From NCBI RefSeq assembly GCF_041296265.1, contig NC_091693.1, positions 21,514,001 to 21,578,000 on the forward strand: a stretch of DNA of 64,000 nt. The letters run 5' to 3'. Each line of letters begins with the position of its first letter. The stretch's first letter is position 1. This document shows, piece after piece, positions 18,891 to 32,789 of this stretch. This DNA is from Equus caballus. Its lineage: Eukaryota; Chordata; Mammalia; Perissodactyla; Equidae. A program made the translations under genes and the position numbers. The notes beneath the pieces are model-generated. The model worked only from the letters and a program-made list of their open reading frames with translations, did no database searches and was not told the DNA's origin.

Positions 18891-20510
18891 AATCAGAAAG
18901 ATCCTATGCCCAGGGAGAATGCAGAGAATGACGGATAAAGGCCTCTTCACAGACCCGTTCCTTTTCTCCTTTTTGCAGCCATATTCCTCAAAGGGTTGTC
19001 TGTATCCACTCTTCCCATCTCCCCACCACAAATTCTCTCCTGAACTTGCTCCAGTCAAGTTGGCACCTCTTTCCTGCCTGTCCTTTGAAACTGCTGTGTG
19101 GGGATCACCAAGGACAAATGTGTTTCCTTGTGCCCTTCTCTGCTCTGTGTGCTGTATGTTCCTTTTTGCCTCATCTATTGTCATCACTTACATGGATCTT
19201 CGTTCTCACATCTCCAGTCTGAACCCCTCTCCTGATCTCCCGACATTCATATCCAGCTCTCTTGGTGACGTCCTCAGTTGGATGTCAAGTGACTTCTCAG
19301 AATGAGCATCCTCCTTCTAAACTCTACTCTCTGACGTCCTCCATGGAACACAGCTCCAGCCTTCCAGTTGCTCAGGGAGAACATTTGGGCATCATCCTTT
19401 CTCCTCTCTCTCCCTCACTCCCCACATCCATTAGAAAACCCTGTTAGTTCCATCTTCATAATACATTTAAACATATATCCTCCCTTTCCATCCCACCTTC
19501 CTGGGTCAAGTCACCGTCACCTGCTGCCTGAAGAACTCAGCAATACCTTCTCAGTCTCCGTGTTGCTGCTGTGGACCCACTCGGGCCTTTTCTGAACAGA
19601 ACACCATGGAGACCCTCTAAAAATGAAAGTTCAATCACATCCTCCACGGCTTCCAGATTCTTGTGTTTCCTGCATGGCCTCACATGCTCTGCACCACCAC
19701 GTGGTCTGCACCATCCTCCCAGCTTCTCCCCTCCCTTTACCTCCCTCTGCTGTCAAACTTCTTCCTCCTGTGTCCCCAACACACCAGGCGTGCTTCTGCC
19801 TCAGACTATTCCACTCGCTGTCTATTCTCTCCTCCGTTTTCCTGAGATAATTTTCTCTCAGGCAAACACAGAACCTGCTTTCTTACCATCTTAAGTTTTT
19901 GCTCCAACATAACTCCTCACACTCTCAGATGTGGAAAATTGTCCACAACATGTCATATCCTCCTTTCCCTGCATGAGTTTTCTCCAAACACATATTGCCA
20001 TCCAACAGGCTCCAGTGTTATTTCTTATTTATTTATCTTGATTTCTATGCTTCTTTGGGCCAGAAGGACAGAGTCTGGATGACAGGGATTTTCGATGCTG
20101 CTTTCACCAATGCACCCCCAGCACCTACAACAATGTTGGCACATAGTGGGTGTTCAGTAATACTTGCTCAGAGTCTATAAATAAATGGCTGAATGTCGCT
20201 CTGCTCAGAACCATACAAGAATCACACACAAACACACACTGCATGAAATTTATGACTGAACCTGAGGAATGAGCAGGACTTGGAGAGACTGGAATGGGGA
20301 GGGAAGGGCATTTCAGGATAAGGAACTGCACATGCAAAGTCTCAGAGTCACAGAGGCCTTGGCCCAGCTGGGGGTGGAGATGTTGTCAGATGCAGGGAGA
20401 GGGAGGAATCTGCGGGAGAGTCCACCAGGGGACCGACCACATCAGGCCTTCAAACCCAGCCTGTGGTGTTTGCAGCTCAGTCTCTGACTATGGAGAGGAC
20501 ATGTAGCTGT
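18890..20510. repeat. Duplicated non-coding block (pairs with 61630-64000)
   Basis: Phrases such as 'ctccatggaacacagctcca', 'gaactgcacatgcaaagtct' and 'aggccttcaaa' recur in order at 61750-63980. No exon was recognised. An L2 3' end lies at about 20040-20200. Confidence 0.7.
20040..20200 (+). mobile_element. L2 LINE 3' end
   Basis: 'ggcacatagtgggtgttcag' followed by 'aaataaatggctgaatg' is the typical L2 terminus. A related piece is at about 63600-63680. Confidence 0.6.
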
Positions 20511-20977
20511 TCATACTGTGCAGGGTGTGGACGATGATGGTCTCTGGAAACACAGTCTGGAAGCCTGTGTTGAGGACAGAGATGGAGGCAGGAGGTAGAT
20601 TCAGAGACCCGGGAAAGAGATGAGGTGGCAGGAACCACCAGGGTCAGGATAGGGAGGAGACAGGCAGCAAGATGAGCTGTGTAGGGGAAGGATGGGCAAG
20701 ACTTATGGATGGATGGATAGAGGAGAAGGGAGGGAGGTAAAGTGGAGAACTCTACCCAAGTTCTGGCCTTAGAGATGGGGGCTGTGGTGTCATCACTATG
20801 ATGGGAAACTGAGCAGAGAAGTAGGTATTGGGGGGAAGCTGGCCGCTAACCTTTGACATGCTGAGCCAAGCAATCCTGGGGGAGATGTGCTGGATGTTGG
20901 GTGGTGAGACAGCCATGTCACTCACTTGAGGGATTAACTTAGATGGTTTGCTTCCTCCACCCCTCCCGTGGGCCTCA

Positions 20978-21409
20978 TCACCTTCTCCTGCAGGACCTCA
21001 CTCTGTGAGAAGAGACCAGGGTCCTTCACTCTCAGATTGTGATGCAGTGGGCAGCAGGCTCACACTTTCCTTCCAGTTCAAGGGTTGGAGGGGTGCTTGA
21101 GGGGATGAGGGCAGGTCTGGCTCCACAGAGGGTCTCGAGCACACAGGTAGCTGTCATCCTGGGCACTCGGGAGGTGGGGCATGAAGGTTGTAGTGTGGAT
21201 CCCACACCCCCACCCTGCCCCCTGACCCACCCAACCCCTCCAGCACTGGTTCTGGGACACAGACAACTGCCCCCTGCCCTCCTCACGGCTCCCCTTCCCC
21301 CTGAGACAATGCTCACATGAGGAAGATGAGGCAGAGGAAGAGGAGCTGGGTCTTCATAGCCACTTGCGTGATGACCACCAGAACCACCCCTGCCATGGGC
21401 GCTGACCTC
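20978..21409 (-). pseudogene. Isolated Siglec membrane + short-tail exons (Lys in span)
   Basis: The exon at 21317-21409 (acceptor 'cccgcaag', donor GTGAGC after 'ctcat') reads MAGVVLVVITQVAMKTQLLF and LCLIFL, homologous to the CD33 membrane exon but with a lysine in mid-span. The next exon (21002 down to 20978, acceptor 'tctcacag') gives IVRSCRRR and then TGA. A basic membrane residue with a short tail is the layout of DAP12-paired activating Siglecs (human Siglec-14, -15 and -16). No upstream Ig exons lie within 8 kb. The nearest in the same orientation are those of pseudogene 3 (30226-31391), with L1 and SINE insertions between. The acceptor phase does not match the linker of pseudogene 3 cleanly, so this is probably a relic of one locus. 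Its function today is doubtful. Confidence 0.6.
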
Positions 21410-21877
21410 CTTGCGGGAAAGTAGGATGAAGATGAATTCACCCATCCACCTGCAATCCTGTGTCCTTGCACTCCCAGCAGGACCCGGATGTTGGTCCTCC
21501 AGGCCCTCCTGCATCATCAGATGTGGGACCACCTGAGCCCAGGGCTTACCCAGCCCCATGTCCTGACTGTCCAGAAATTGGACAGAGATGAAGTGTATAA
21601 GCTGGACTTCATCAAAATGACAAACTTCTGTTTATCAACCGACACTATTGAGAAAGTGAAAAGTCAACACATTTAATGTGAGAAATTATTTGCAAGTTGT
21701 AGATTTGACAAAGGTGTGGAATCCAGCATACGCAAAGAACTTTTACAACTCAAATACAATCAACCCATTCAAATAATGGGGCAAAGAACTTGAAAAAAAT
21801 TCTCCAAAGAAGATATACAAATGGCCAATAGTCCCTGAAAAAACTAACAACATATTAGTCCTTAAATAAATGCAAAC

Positions 21878-22275
21878 CAAAACCAGTCAATTCTGACTGT
21901 CAGTGACCTTGTGTGCATCAGAGCGAGCCCTACTTGGTCATTTGGTGCCATCCTCTTGTCTTCTGTGCTGTATCAGATAGCGTTCCACTGCTATCCATAG
22001 GGTTTTCATGGCCAATTTTCTTTTTACAATTGGGTGGCCAAGTCCTGCTTCCTGGTCTGTCTTAGTCTGGAAGCTCCACTGAAACCTGTCCACCATGGGT
22101 GACCCTGCTGGTATTTGAAACACCGGTGACATAGCTGTCAGCATCAAAACAGCATGCAGCTGCCACAGTACAACAATGACAGACAGGCAGTGTGGTTCCA
22201 TGACTGGGAAATGAACGCAGGCCACAGCAGTGAGGTGCTGAATGTTAAGTACTAGACCACTAAGGCTGGTGCTTC
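21878..22275. mobile_element. Unclassified ~400-bp interspersed repeat in L1
   Basis: The segment from 'agtcaattctgactgtcagt' to about 'gctggtgcttcac' breaks the L1 ORF2 sequence. Its 'gtgaccttgtgtgcatcaga' start and 'taagtactagaccactaagg' end look tRNA-SINE-like, but I cannot name the family. Confidence 0.45.
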
Positions 22276-22522
22276 ACATCCAAGAGGAAGCTATAATTTT
22301 TAAAAAAAAAGCCTGGGAGAATCATGTTGTCAAGGATGTGGAAAAATTGGAACCCTTGTATGCTGCTGGTAGGAACGTAAAATGAACCTGACTCTGTGAA
22401 AAACAATCTGGCATTCACTCAAAAATTCAATCATAGAAAGTATCATTTGACCCAGTGATTTCACTCCTAGTTATATCCCCCAGAAAACTGAAAACCATGT
22501 TTGAACAAAAGTGTGTATACCA

Positions 22523-22706
22523 GGCCACCTGGTGCCATAGTGGTTAAGTTCATGTGCTCCACTTCACTGGCACGGGTTCACAGGTTTGGATCCTGGATAC
22601 AGACCTAACACTGCTCGTCAAGCTGTGCTTTGGCGGCATCCCACATAAAATAGAGGAAGATTGGCACAGATGTAATTTCAGGGCAAATCTTCCTCACACA
22701 CACAAA
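22523..22706 (+). mobile_element. ERE-type SINE inside old L1
   Basis: It is flanked by near-perfect 14-bp duplications, AAGTGTGTATACCA (22509-22522) and AAGTGCGTATACCA (22707-22720). The body carries 'gtggttaagtt' and 'gaggaagattggcacagatg'. Confidence 0.9.
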
Positions 22707-22938
22707 AAGTGCGTATACCAATGTTTATAGCAACATTATTCACAAGAGGCAAAATGTGGAAACAACCCAAATGTCCATCAATTGATCAATGGATGAACAA
22801 AATGTGGTACATCCATACAATGGAACATTATTCAGACAGAGAAGAGAGAATTACTGGTGGTGATGTCAGCATCATGGCAGAGTGAACATGCTTGGGACTC
22901 TCTCTCCTCCAATATACAACAAAAAATAAGCAACCACC

Positions 22939-23190
22939 GGGGCCGGCCCTGTGGTGCAGCAGTTAAGTGCGCATGTTCTGCTTTGGTGGCCTGGGGTTCA
23001 CTGGTTCGGATCCCAGGTGCGGACATGGCACCGCTTGGTATGCCATGCTGTGTGGTAGGCGTCCCACATACAAAATAGAGGAAGATGGGCACAGATGTTA
23101 GCTCAGGGCCAGTCTCCCTCAGCAAAAAGAGGAGGATTGGCAGATGTTAGCTCAGGGCTAGTCTTCCTCAAAAAAAAAAAAAAAAAAAAC
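22939..23190 (+). mobile_element. ERE-type SINE in L1 5' UTR
   Basis: It starts ggggccggccctgtggtgca and ends in an A20 tail. It interrupts the 5' UTR of the L1 and so is younger. Confidence 0.9.
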
Positions 23191-26100
23191 AAAGGAGCAC
23201 TCCAACAGAAATATCCGTACTCCAACAGAAAATATCTTAACAACACAGAAATCTCAGAGAGATATGCAGCCACACAATGGAGGGTGGAGAGGCTAGAGTA
23301 CACCTTGGAGGAGCTGGAACGGGGTAAGAGAGAACTTCACTCCCTCCCCTGAACACTGCGGTCACTGCCACAGGAGGATCCCTGAGGGAAGGAGTAGGGG
23401 TGGGGTCATGAATCTGAGGGATCACCCAGGACTCCCTAGGGCCCTTGCAGCCTAGAGGGAAGCCCTCTAACAGGGCAAAAGCTTTTGCACAGGGTGACCT
23501 CCTCAAGCCAAGACTCCAGGAGACCAGACAGCGAGAACTGATCAAGAAACTCCAGACTACACACAGGAGAAAGCGCCCCTCCCCTGACCCACCCAGCGCC
23601 ATCTCTGCTGAAGACAGAGGGCTCAGAATATGCAGCTCTAGATCCCCATCCAGTGGCGATACGCTGTAACTGCAACCAAATAATATCAGAATGAGGAAGA
23701 GCCCACCTTCCAACATCAGACGCTTCATCAGATCTCCAGACCAGAGAGGAAAAAACAGGCACCCAGAACTCAGTCCTGAGGACACAGAAATATGTAAACT
23801 AAATGGCAATGAATTCAAGATAGCTGTCATCAAAAAACTCAATGAGGAAAAAGAGAAAATAGAGAAACAATTCAACGAGTTCAGGAGCTACTTCACAAAA
23901 TGGATTGAAACTGTAAAGAATCAATCAGATACACTAGAAATGAAAGACACAATGGAAGAGATAAAACAAAATACGGATTCCCTGAATGCTCGAGTGGACA
24001 TCATAGAGGAGCAAAAAAGCGTAATCGAAGATAGACATGTTGAAATGCTCCAGACAGGGGAGGAGAGAGAACTGAAACTAAAAAGAAATGAAGAAAGTCT
24101 CTGAGAAATATCCAACTCAATGAGGAAATGCAACATAAGAAATCTAGGTATTCAAGAAGGTGAAGAGAAGGAGAATGGAACAGAAAGTGCTCAAAGAAAT
24201 AATAGCAGAGAACTTCCCAAATCTAGGGAATGAGAGGGAAATATGTGTGGAGAAATCTTCCAGGTCTCCTAGATTTGTCAGTGTAAAAAGACCTACTGCA
24301 AGGGATATAGCAGTAAAACTGGCAAAAATGAAAGACAAAGAAAGAATACTCAGGGCAGCAAGGCAGAAGAAAATAACCTACAAAGGAACCCCTATCAGAC
24401 TTTCAGCAGATTTCTCTGAAGAAACCTTACAAGTTAGGAGAGAATGGAATGACATATTCAAAACTTTAGAAGATAAAAATCTTCAGCCAAGAACACTCTA
24501 TCCAGTAAAAATATCCTTCAGATATGAGGGAGAAATTAAATCTTTCCCAGACAAACAAAAGCTAAGGGACTTTGTAGCCTTGAGACCACCTCCTACAAGA
24601 AATCCTCAAGAAGGCCCTCATACCTGAACAAAGAAAAAAAGGGAGAAAGGGTTCACAAAACACAGAGTAAGGAGACAAATAGATAGAATCAGAATAGGGT
24701 AGCAAATATTCAACTATTGGATAAAGGGAAGGAAAATACCAAAAACAAAGACAATCTTGTGACTTTAACCACAAACTCACAACACAAGTTGGAATAAGAT
24801 ATGAGAATAACAGGAGGGGAGGAGGAAAGGGACTGAGTCAGTTTAGACTAAGCAAATAAGAGGCCATCAGAAAATGGACTATGTTATGCATGAGATTCTG
24901 AATACAAACTTCAGGATAAGCCCAAAACTGAAAAGCAGAACAGAGACACAAAAAATAAATAAGGAAAAAACAAAGAAACACATCATAAAAAACTACATAA
25001 TTCAACGGGTAGACCAAAACACACAGGACAAGAAACAAAGGAAATGCTGGAAAACGAGTGACATAATGACAGCATTAAGCCCCCATATTTCAATAATCAC
25101 CCTAAATGTAAATGATTGAATTCTCCAATAAAAAGACACAGAATGGCAAGATGGATTAAAGAAGAAGATCCAACAGTTTGCTGCCTCCAGGAAACACGTC
25201 TCAGCTCCAACGACAAACACAGGCTCAGAGTGAAGGGATGGAAGACGATACTCCAAGCTAATGGCAAAAAAAGAAAGCAGGTGTCACAATACTCATATCA
25301 GACAAAGTAGACTTCAAGATAAGACAGGTAAAGAGAGACAAAGAGGGGCAGTATATAATGACCAAAGGGACACTCCACCAAGAAGAAATAATGCTTATAA
25401 ATATCTATGCACCCAACACAGGAGCACCAAAGTTCATAAAGCAACTATTAACAAAGACGTAGAGACTAAACAATATGCTACTGAACAAGCAATGGATCAC
25501 TGAAGAAATTAAAGGAGAAATAAAAAAATATCTGGAGACAAATGAAAATGATAACATGCCATACCAACTCATATGGGATGCAGCAAAAGCTGTATTGAGG
25601 GAAATTCATCACAATACAGGCACACCTTAACAAACAAGAAAAATCCCAAATAAGCAATCTCAAATTACACCTAACTGAACTAGAAAAAGAAGAACAAATA
25701 AAGCCCAAAGTCAGAAGAAGGAGAGAAATAATAAAAATCAGAGCAGAAATACATGCTATTGAAACAAAAAAGGCAGTAGAAAGGATCAGTGAAACAAAGA
25801 GCTGGTTCTTTGAGAAGATAGATAAAACTGACAAACCCCTAGCCAGACTTACAAAGAAAAAAAGAGAGAAAGCTCAAATAAACAAAATCAGAAATGAAAG
25901 AGGAGAAATAACAGCAGACTCCACAGAAATACAACGGATTACAAGAGCATACTATGAAAAACTATATGCCAACAAAATGGATAACCTAAAGGAAACAGAT
26001 AAATTCTTAGACTCTTATGACCTCCAAATGCTGAGTCAAGAAGAAACATACAATCTGAATAGACCAATCACAAGGAAAGAGATTGAAACAGCAATCAAAA

Positions 26101-28689
26101 GCATCCCAAAGAATAAAACCCCAGGACCAGATGGCTTTCCTGGAGAATTCTACCAAACTTTCAGAGAGGACTTAATACCTATCCTTTTCAAGCAATTCCA
26201 AAAAATTAGGGAGGATGAAACACTTCCTAACACATTCTATGAGGCCAACATCACTCTGATACCAAAACTTGACAAGGGCAGCACAAAAAAGGAGAACTAC
26301 AGGCCAATATTGTTGATGAACATAGATGCAAAAATTCTCAACAAAATTTTGGCAACCCGAATTCAGCAATACATCAAAAGGATCATACATCATGATCAAG
26401 TGGGATTCATACCAGGTACACAGGGATGTTTCAACATCCACAAATCTATCAACATGATACATCACATTAACAAACTGAGGAATAAAAACCACATGATCAT
26501 CTCAATAGATGCAGAGAAAGCATTTGACAAGATCCAACAGCCATTTATGATAAAAACTCTTAACAAAATGGGAATCGATGGAAATTACCTCAACATAGTA
26601 AAGGCCATATATGACAAGCCCACAGCCAACATCATACTCAATGGGCAAAAACTGAGTGCAAGCCCTGAGAATAGGAATGAGACAAGGATGCCCACTATCA
26701 CCACTCTTATTCAACATAGTACTGGAGGTTTTGGCCAGAGCAATGAGGCAAGAGGAAGGAATAAAAGGAATCCAAATAGGGAGGGAAGAAGTGAAACTCT
26801 CACTGCTTGCAGATGACATGATCTCATATATAGAAAACCCCCCAAAATCTATCAGAAAACTAATAGAAATAATTAACAACTACAGTAAAGTTGCAGGGTA
26901 CAGAATCAACTTACAAGAATCAGTTGCTTTTCTATACTCCAATAACAAGCTTACAGAAAGAGAACTCAAGACTACAATTCTATTTGCAACCACAACTAAA
27001 AGAATAAAGTACCTAGGAATAAAGCTAACCAAGGAGGTGAAGGACTTATACAATGAAAACTATAAGACATTCCTGAGAGAAATTGATAATGACTTAAAGA
27101 GATGGAAAGAGATTCCTTTCTCATGAATTGGAAGAATAAACGTAGTTAAAATGCCCATACTACCCAAAGTAATCTACAGATTCAATGCAATCCCTATCAG
27201 AAACCCAGTGACATTCTTCACAGAAATACAGCAAAGAATACTAAAATTCACATGCAGCAATCAAAGACCCCGAATTGTTAAGGCAATCCTGAGAAAAAAG
27301 AACAAAGCTGGAGGTATCACAATCCCTGACTTCAAAATATACTACAAATCCACAGTGACCCAAACAGCAAGGTACTGGTACAAAAACAGGCACACAGATC
27401 AATGGAACAGAACTGAAAGCCCAGAGATAAAACCACACATCTGTGGATGGTTAATCTTCGACAAAGGTGCCAAGAACATATAATGGATAAAGAAAAGTCT
27501 CTTCCATAAACGGTGTTGGGAAAACTAGACAACTACATGCAAAAGAATGAAGGTAGACCACTATCTCACACCATACAGAAAAATAAACTCAAAATGGATC
27601 AAAGACTTGAAGATACGTCCTGAAACTATAAAACTCCTGGAAGGCAATATTGGTAGTACACTCTTTGACGTCAAACTAAAAAGGATCTTTTCAAATACCA
27701 TGGTCTCTCAGACAAGGGAAACAAAAGAAAAAATAAACAAGTGGGAATTCATCAGAGTAAAGAGCTTCTGCAACGCAAAAGAAACTAGGATCAAAACAAA
27801 GAGACAACCCACCAATTGGGAGAAAATATTTGCAAATCATATATCTGACAAGGGGTTAATCTCCTTAATGTATAAGGAACTCACACAACTGAACAATAAG
27901 AAAGCAAACAACCTGATCAAAAAGTGGGCAGAGGAGATGAACAGACATTTTTCCAAAGAAGATATACAGATGGCCAATAAACACATGAAAAGATGTTCAA
28001 CATCACTAATCATCAGGGAAATGCAAATCAAAACTGCACTAAGATATCACCTTATGCCTGTTAAAATGGCTATAATCACTAAGACTAAAAATAACAAATG
28101 TTGCAGAGGGTGTGGAGAGAAGGGAACTCTCATACACTGCTGGTGGGAATGCAAACTGGTGCAGCCACTATGGAAAACAGTATGGAGATTCCTCAGAAAA
28201 CTAAAAATAGAACTACCGTACGATCCAGCTATCCCACTACTGGGTATCTACCTAAACAACCTGAAATCAACAATCCAAAGTAACATATGCACCCCTATGT
28301 TCATTGCAGGACTATTCACAATAGCCAAGACATGGAAGCAACCCAACTGCCCATCAAATGATGATTGGATAAAGAAGATGTGGTATATATACACAATGGA
28401 ATACTACTCAGCAAGAAAAAAAGACAAATTCATCCCATTTGGAATAACATGGAAGGACTTAGAGGGACTTATGCTAAGCGAAATAAGCCAGTCTGAGAAA
28501 GACAAACACCAGATGATTCCACTCGTATGTGGAGAATAAACAAACACATGGACAAAGAAAACAGTTCAGTGGTTACCAGGGGAATGGGGGTTGGGGGCGC
28601 ACAGGAGGTGAAGGGGAGCACTTATGTGTGACAGTCAAGAAATAATGTACAACTGAAATCTCACATTGACGTACACTATTATGAACTCA

Positions 28690-28693
28690 ATAA

Positions 28694-28736
<43 letters not shown>

Positions 28737-28737
28737 A
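28690..28737. repeat. (AAAT)n microsatellite at L1 3' end
   Basis: About eleven AAAT units form the L1 tail. Confidence 0.95.
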
Positions 28738-28739
28738 AG

Positions 28740-28990
28740 GGACCGGCCCGGTGGCGTAGCAGTTAAGTGCGCACGTTCCACTTCAGTGGCCCGAGGCTCG
28801 AAGGTTTGGATCCCCGGTGCAGACACGGCACTGCTTGGCAAGCCATGCTGTGGTAGGCATCCCACACATAAAGTAGAGGAAGATGGGTATGGATGTTAGC
28901 TCAGGGCCAGTCTTCCTCAGCAAAGAAGAGGAAGATTGGCAGCAGATGTAAGCTCAGGGCTAATCTTCCTCAAAAAAATAAAAAAATAAA
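28740..28990 (+). mobile_element. ERE-type SINE
   Basis: It begins gaccggcccggtggcgtagc directly after the L1 tail and ends in A-rich 'ataaaaaaataaatg'. Confidence 0.9.
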
Positions 28991-30225
28991 TGAAATAAAA
29001 CAAAGAGATTTACTGATACAAGATTTATGGATCCAGCTTCAAACTGTTTTGTGAAGTGAGAGAAGCCAGACATGAAAGCCAGCCACTTACGTGAAATGTC
29101 CAGAATAGGCAAATCCATGGAGTCAGAATGCAGAGTAGGGGTTGCAGGGGCCGGGGGAGGGGAGTACAGAGAGTGGCACGGGCACAGGGCTTCTCTTTGT
29201 GGTGATGAAAACATTGATGGATGGAACTAGATAGAGGTGATGGTTGGGCATCATTGTGAATGTACTAAAAACCAAGCATTTTACACTTGCAAATGGGTCA
29301 AATAGTGACTTTAATTTTAGTGAATTTTTCCTCAATAACAAAATAATACATATAAAAACCCCCAACTATATGGAGATACTGATTTTCACCTGCTACTGCC
29401 AAAAGTGAAGGTTTTACCCCATACTGGGTTGCTGAAAGCACACTTTCAGTTCTCTGTGTTGGGAATGTAAACTTTTCCGCCCTAGCTGGAGAACAACGTG
29501 GCCGTAGGTGTCGATACAGAAAGAACACGTGATCCAGCTCTTTCGCTGTTGGAATTTATCCCACAGACATAAACGCACACGTGTGACAGGAGATAGGAGA
29601 TTGCTGATTGCAGCCTTGCTGTTGGTTGAATAAACTTAACACCATGATTTTCCCATGAACAGAAGATGCAGAATCGGAATCCATCCAAACCACGGAAAAC
29701 TCCACTGTCAGGGAGAAGAATGAGGACATCTGTGCTGTTAACACCAAAGGACCCTTGAGATCCTGTAGGGGAAGCAGTCAAGGTTGAGAGCAGCTTGCGG
29801 ACACTGGTCACTTCCCTGGAGGAGACCGGGCATCTGAGGACAGACTCTGCTGTGCATTTTGAAGTTTTGGACAGGTGATTATGTTACTTGTTCAAAAATA
29901 CTTAAATTAATGATTGTTAGGGAAAATAAAAAGTCGAGGATGGAGCAATTGTCCAAAGATTGAAGATGAGGGGCCTTGAGAGGCAGGCTCTGCCATGGGA
30001 ATGTTGCCCTGTTCTCCTTGTGGAGCCGAGGTGGGGTGAAGTCTGAGGGGAGTGAGGGGCAGATGAGGACAGGTGCTCACAGAGGCCACTGGGGCTGAGG
30101 GTGGGAGGGATCACTGGGTTCACACACAAGGGGCTGTCTGGTCACCAGGGTGAGGCAGGGACCTGACCCTGCCCTGAGCTGAAAGAGGTTCTGCTCCCTA
30201 CAGCCCAGGGGGAGCTCTTCCCTAC
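28991..30225. other. Non-coding; weak old L1 remnant
   Basis: Bases 29380-29720 weakly resemble an old L1 ORF2 end ('ggaatttatcccacagacat'). Nothing else was recognised, and no further Siglec exon is seen downstream of the pseudogene 3 linker. Confidence 0.45.
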
Positions 30226-31391
<1,166 letters not shown>

Positions 31392-31399
31392 CTCCGAGT

Positions 31400-32660
31400 T
31401 GGAGAGTTCTGGATGTCCATTCCATGAGTGAAAAGAGAAATGGAAGGCGAGTGGGAGAGGATGCTGTTGTGAGACCCAAGGGAAATGGGAGGAGCCCACA
31501 ACACTGGCCATTCACAGAAGAGGAACTGCAGGCAAGACCTCATCCCTCTGCAGGAGTGAGTGGACAGCCCACAGCTCAGACACCCCGAGACCCACCCAGA
31601 GGGGAGCAGATGAGGATCAGATCCCATGCCCTTCCAGAATCACAGGAATCCCTTCTAACACAGGGACATGGTGAGTCTCTAAGGACCTACCATCTGAGGT
31701 GCTTTTCTGAGCAGTGTTGTCTACACCAGGGAGCAGATCCTACCAGGTGTAGGATTCCTTACAGTCCGTGTCATAGTCTTGGGCAGAGGAAAAGAAGGGG
31801 GTCCTAGGTGACATGAAGGTAGCAGACAATCATTCATTCATTCATTCATTGATTCTCCAAACACTTAGTGAGCATCTCTGTGTTGGGGAGGTTGGAGAAA
31901 AGAAGGGAGATGACTGACCTGGTCCAAGCCCATGAGATGCTCCCCCCACAGTGGAGTCACTTCCCCCCCAAACACTCAGTCCTGTTGGGCTTCAGAGCTG
32001 CAGCCACTGGTGAGTTTGCCGTGTGACCTGAAAGCATAGTGGGTATTTTCTAAAATACTAGTTGGGAATTTTTTCACATGTAGACCAAAAATAAAAAGGA
32101 AACTCTCTTCAAGTTACACAACTTGAAACTCTATTCCCATTAAACAAAAATGTCCCATTTCTCTCCATCCCCCAGCCCCTAGCAAACACCGTCCCATTTT
32201 CTGTCTCTAGGAATTTTCTCCTACTTTAGATCTTTCATGTAAGTGGCATCATAAAGTGTTTGTCTTTTCTGTGACTGTCTTATTTCACTCACATCATGTC
32301 CTCAAGCTTCATCCATGTGGGAGCGTGTGTCAGAATTCTCTCCTTGTTAAGGCTGAATAACATTCCATGGTAGGTATACACCACGTTGTGTTTATCTATC
32401 CATCTGATGAGGGACATTTGGGGTTTTTTCCCCCCTTTTGGCTGTTGTGATCAATGCTGCTGTGAGCGTGGATGTGTAAGTATCTGTTTGAGTCCCTGTT
32501 CTCAATTCTTCTGGATGGATGTGCAGAAGTGGAATTGCCAGGTAATATGGTAAATCTATGTTTAATTTACTGAGGACTCCTCATTCTCTCAGCATCCCTG
32601 TTGTTTTTCTTTATCTTGTTGATTGTCATCATCTTACACTGGCTGTCCGTTTTAACATCT
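31400..32660. repeat. Duplicated upstream DNA (pairs with 60060-61370)
   Basis: The promoter side of pseudogene 3 and a following antisense old L1 piece (about 32080-32600) align with the same arrangement upstream of pseudogene 5. Confidence 0.75.
31516..31528 (+). promoter_or_regulatory. PU.1-type box upstream of pseudogene 3
   Basis: AGAAGAGGAACTG lies about 125 bp upstream of the old start codon and is identical to the box of gene 1, despite decay of the gene. Confidence 0.4.
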
Positions 32661-32789
32661 CCAGTCTGGACAGCTTTCATGATCTCCAGTCATTCATAGC
32701 CATCTGCAGAGTGGTGCCTGGACCCAGTTCCAACGTGCGTGTGTGGAGGCTTCTGCACACCAACAAGCAGGTCTCGGATGCCAGCAGGG

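Larger units (their letters stand above)
21560..22850 (+). mobile_element. Old L1 ORF2 3' end, interrupted twice
   Basis: L1 ORF2-end sequence is present in three pieces: 21560-21877, 22280-22508 and 22721-22850. They are split by an unclassified repeat (21878-22275) and an ERE SINE (22523-22706). There is no open frame. Confidence 0.75.
22856..28737 (+). mobile_element. Near full-length L1 LINE, inactive
   Basis: The 5' UTR starts near 22856 and is broken by a SINE (22939-23190). ORF1p is split: an N-terminal coiled-coil part at 23691-24104, then a stop, then the C-terminal domain at 24160-24627 (RREWNDIFKTLEDKNLQPRT). ORF2 keeps part of the endonuclease (25060-25310, CCLQETRL), seems to lack several hundred bases near 25460, then has reverse transcriptase at 25977-27126 with LLADD in place of FADD and a frameshift near 26650. 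The C-terminal part is in two blocks, 27151-27483 and 27547-28539, the latter with [17 protein letters not shown]. It ends in a (AAAT)n tail. At least five defects make it immobile. It sits between the linker of pseudogene 3 and the membrane exon at 21317. Confidence 0.9.

Noticed and set aside
21032-21559. 175-codon minus-strand ORF
   Set aside because: It overlaps the membrane exon in another frame and has no recognisable domain; the Siglec reading explains the conserved part better.
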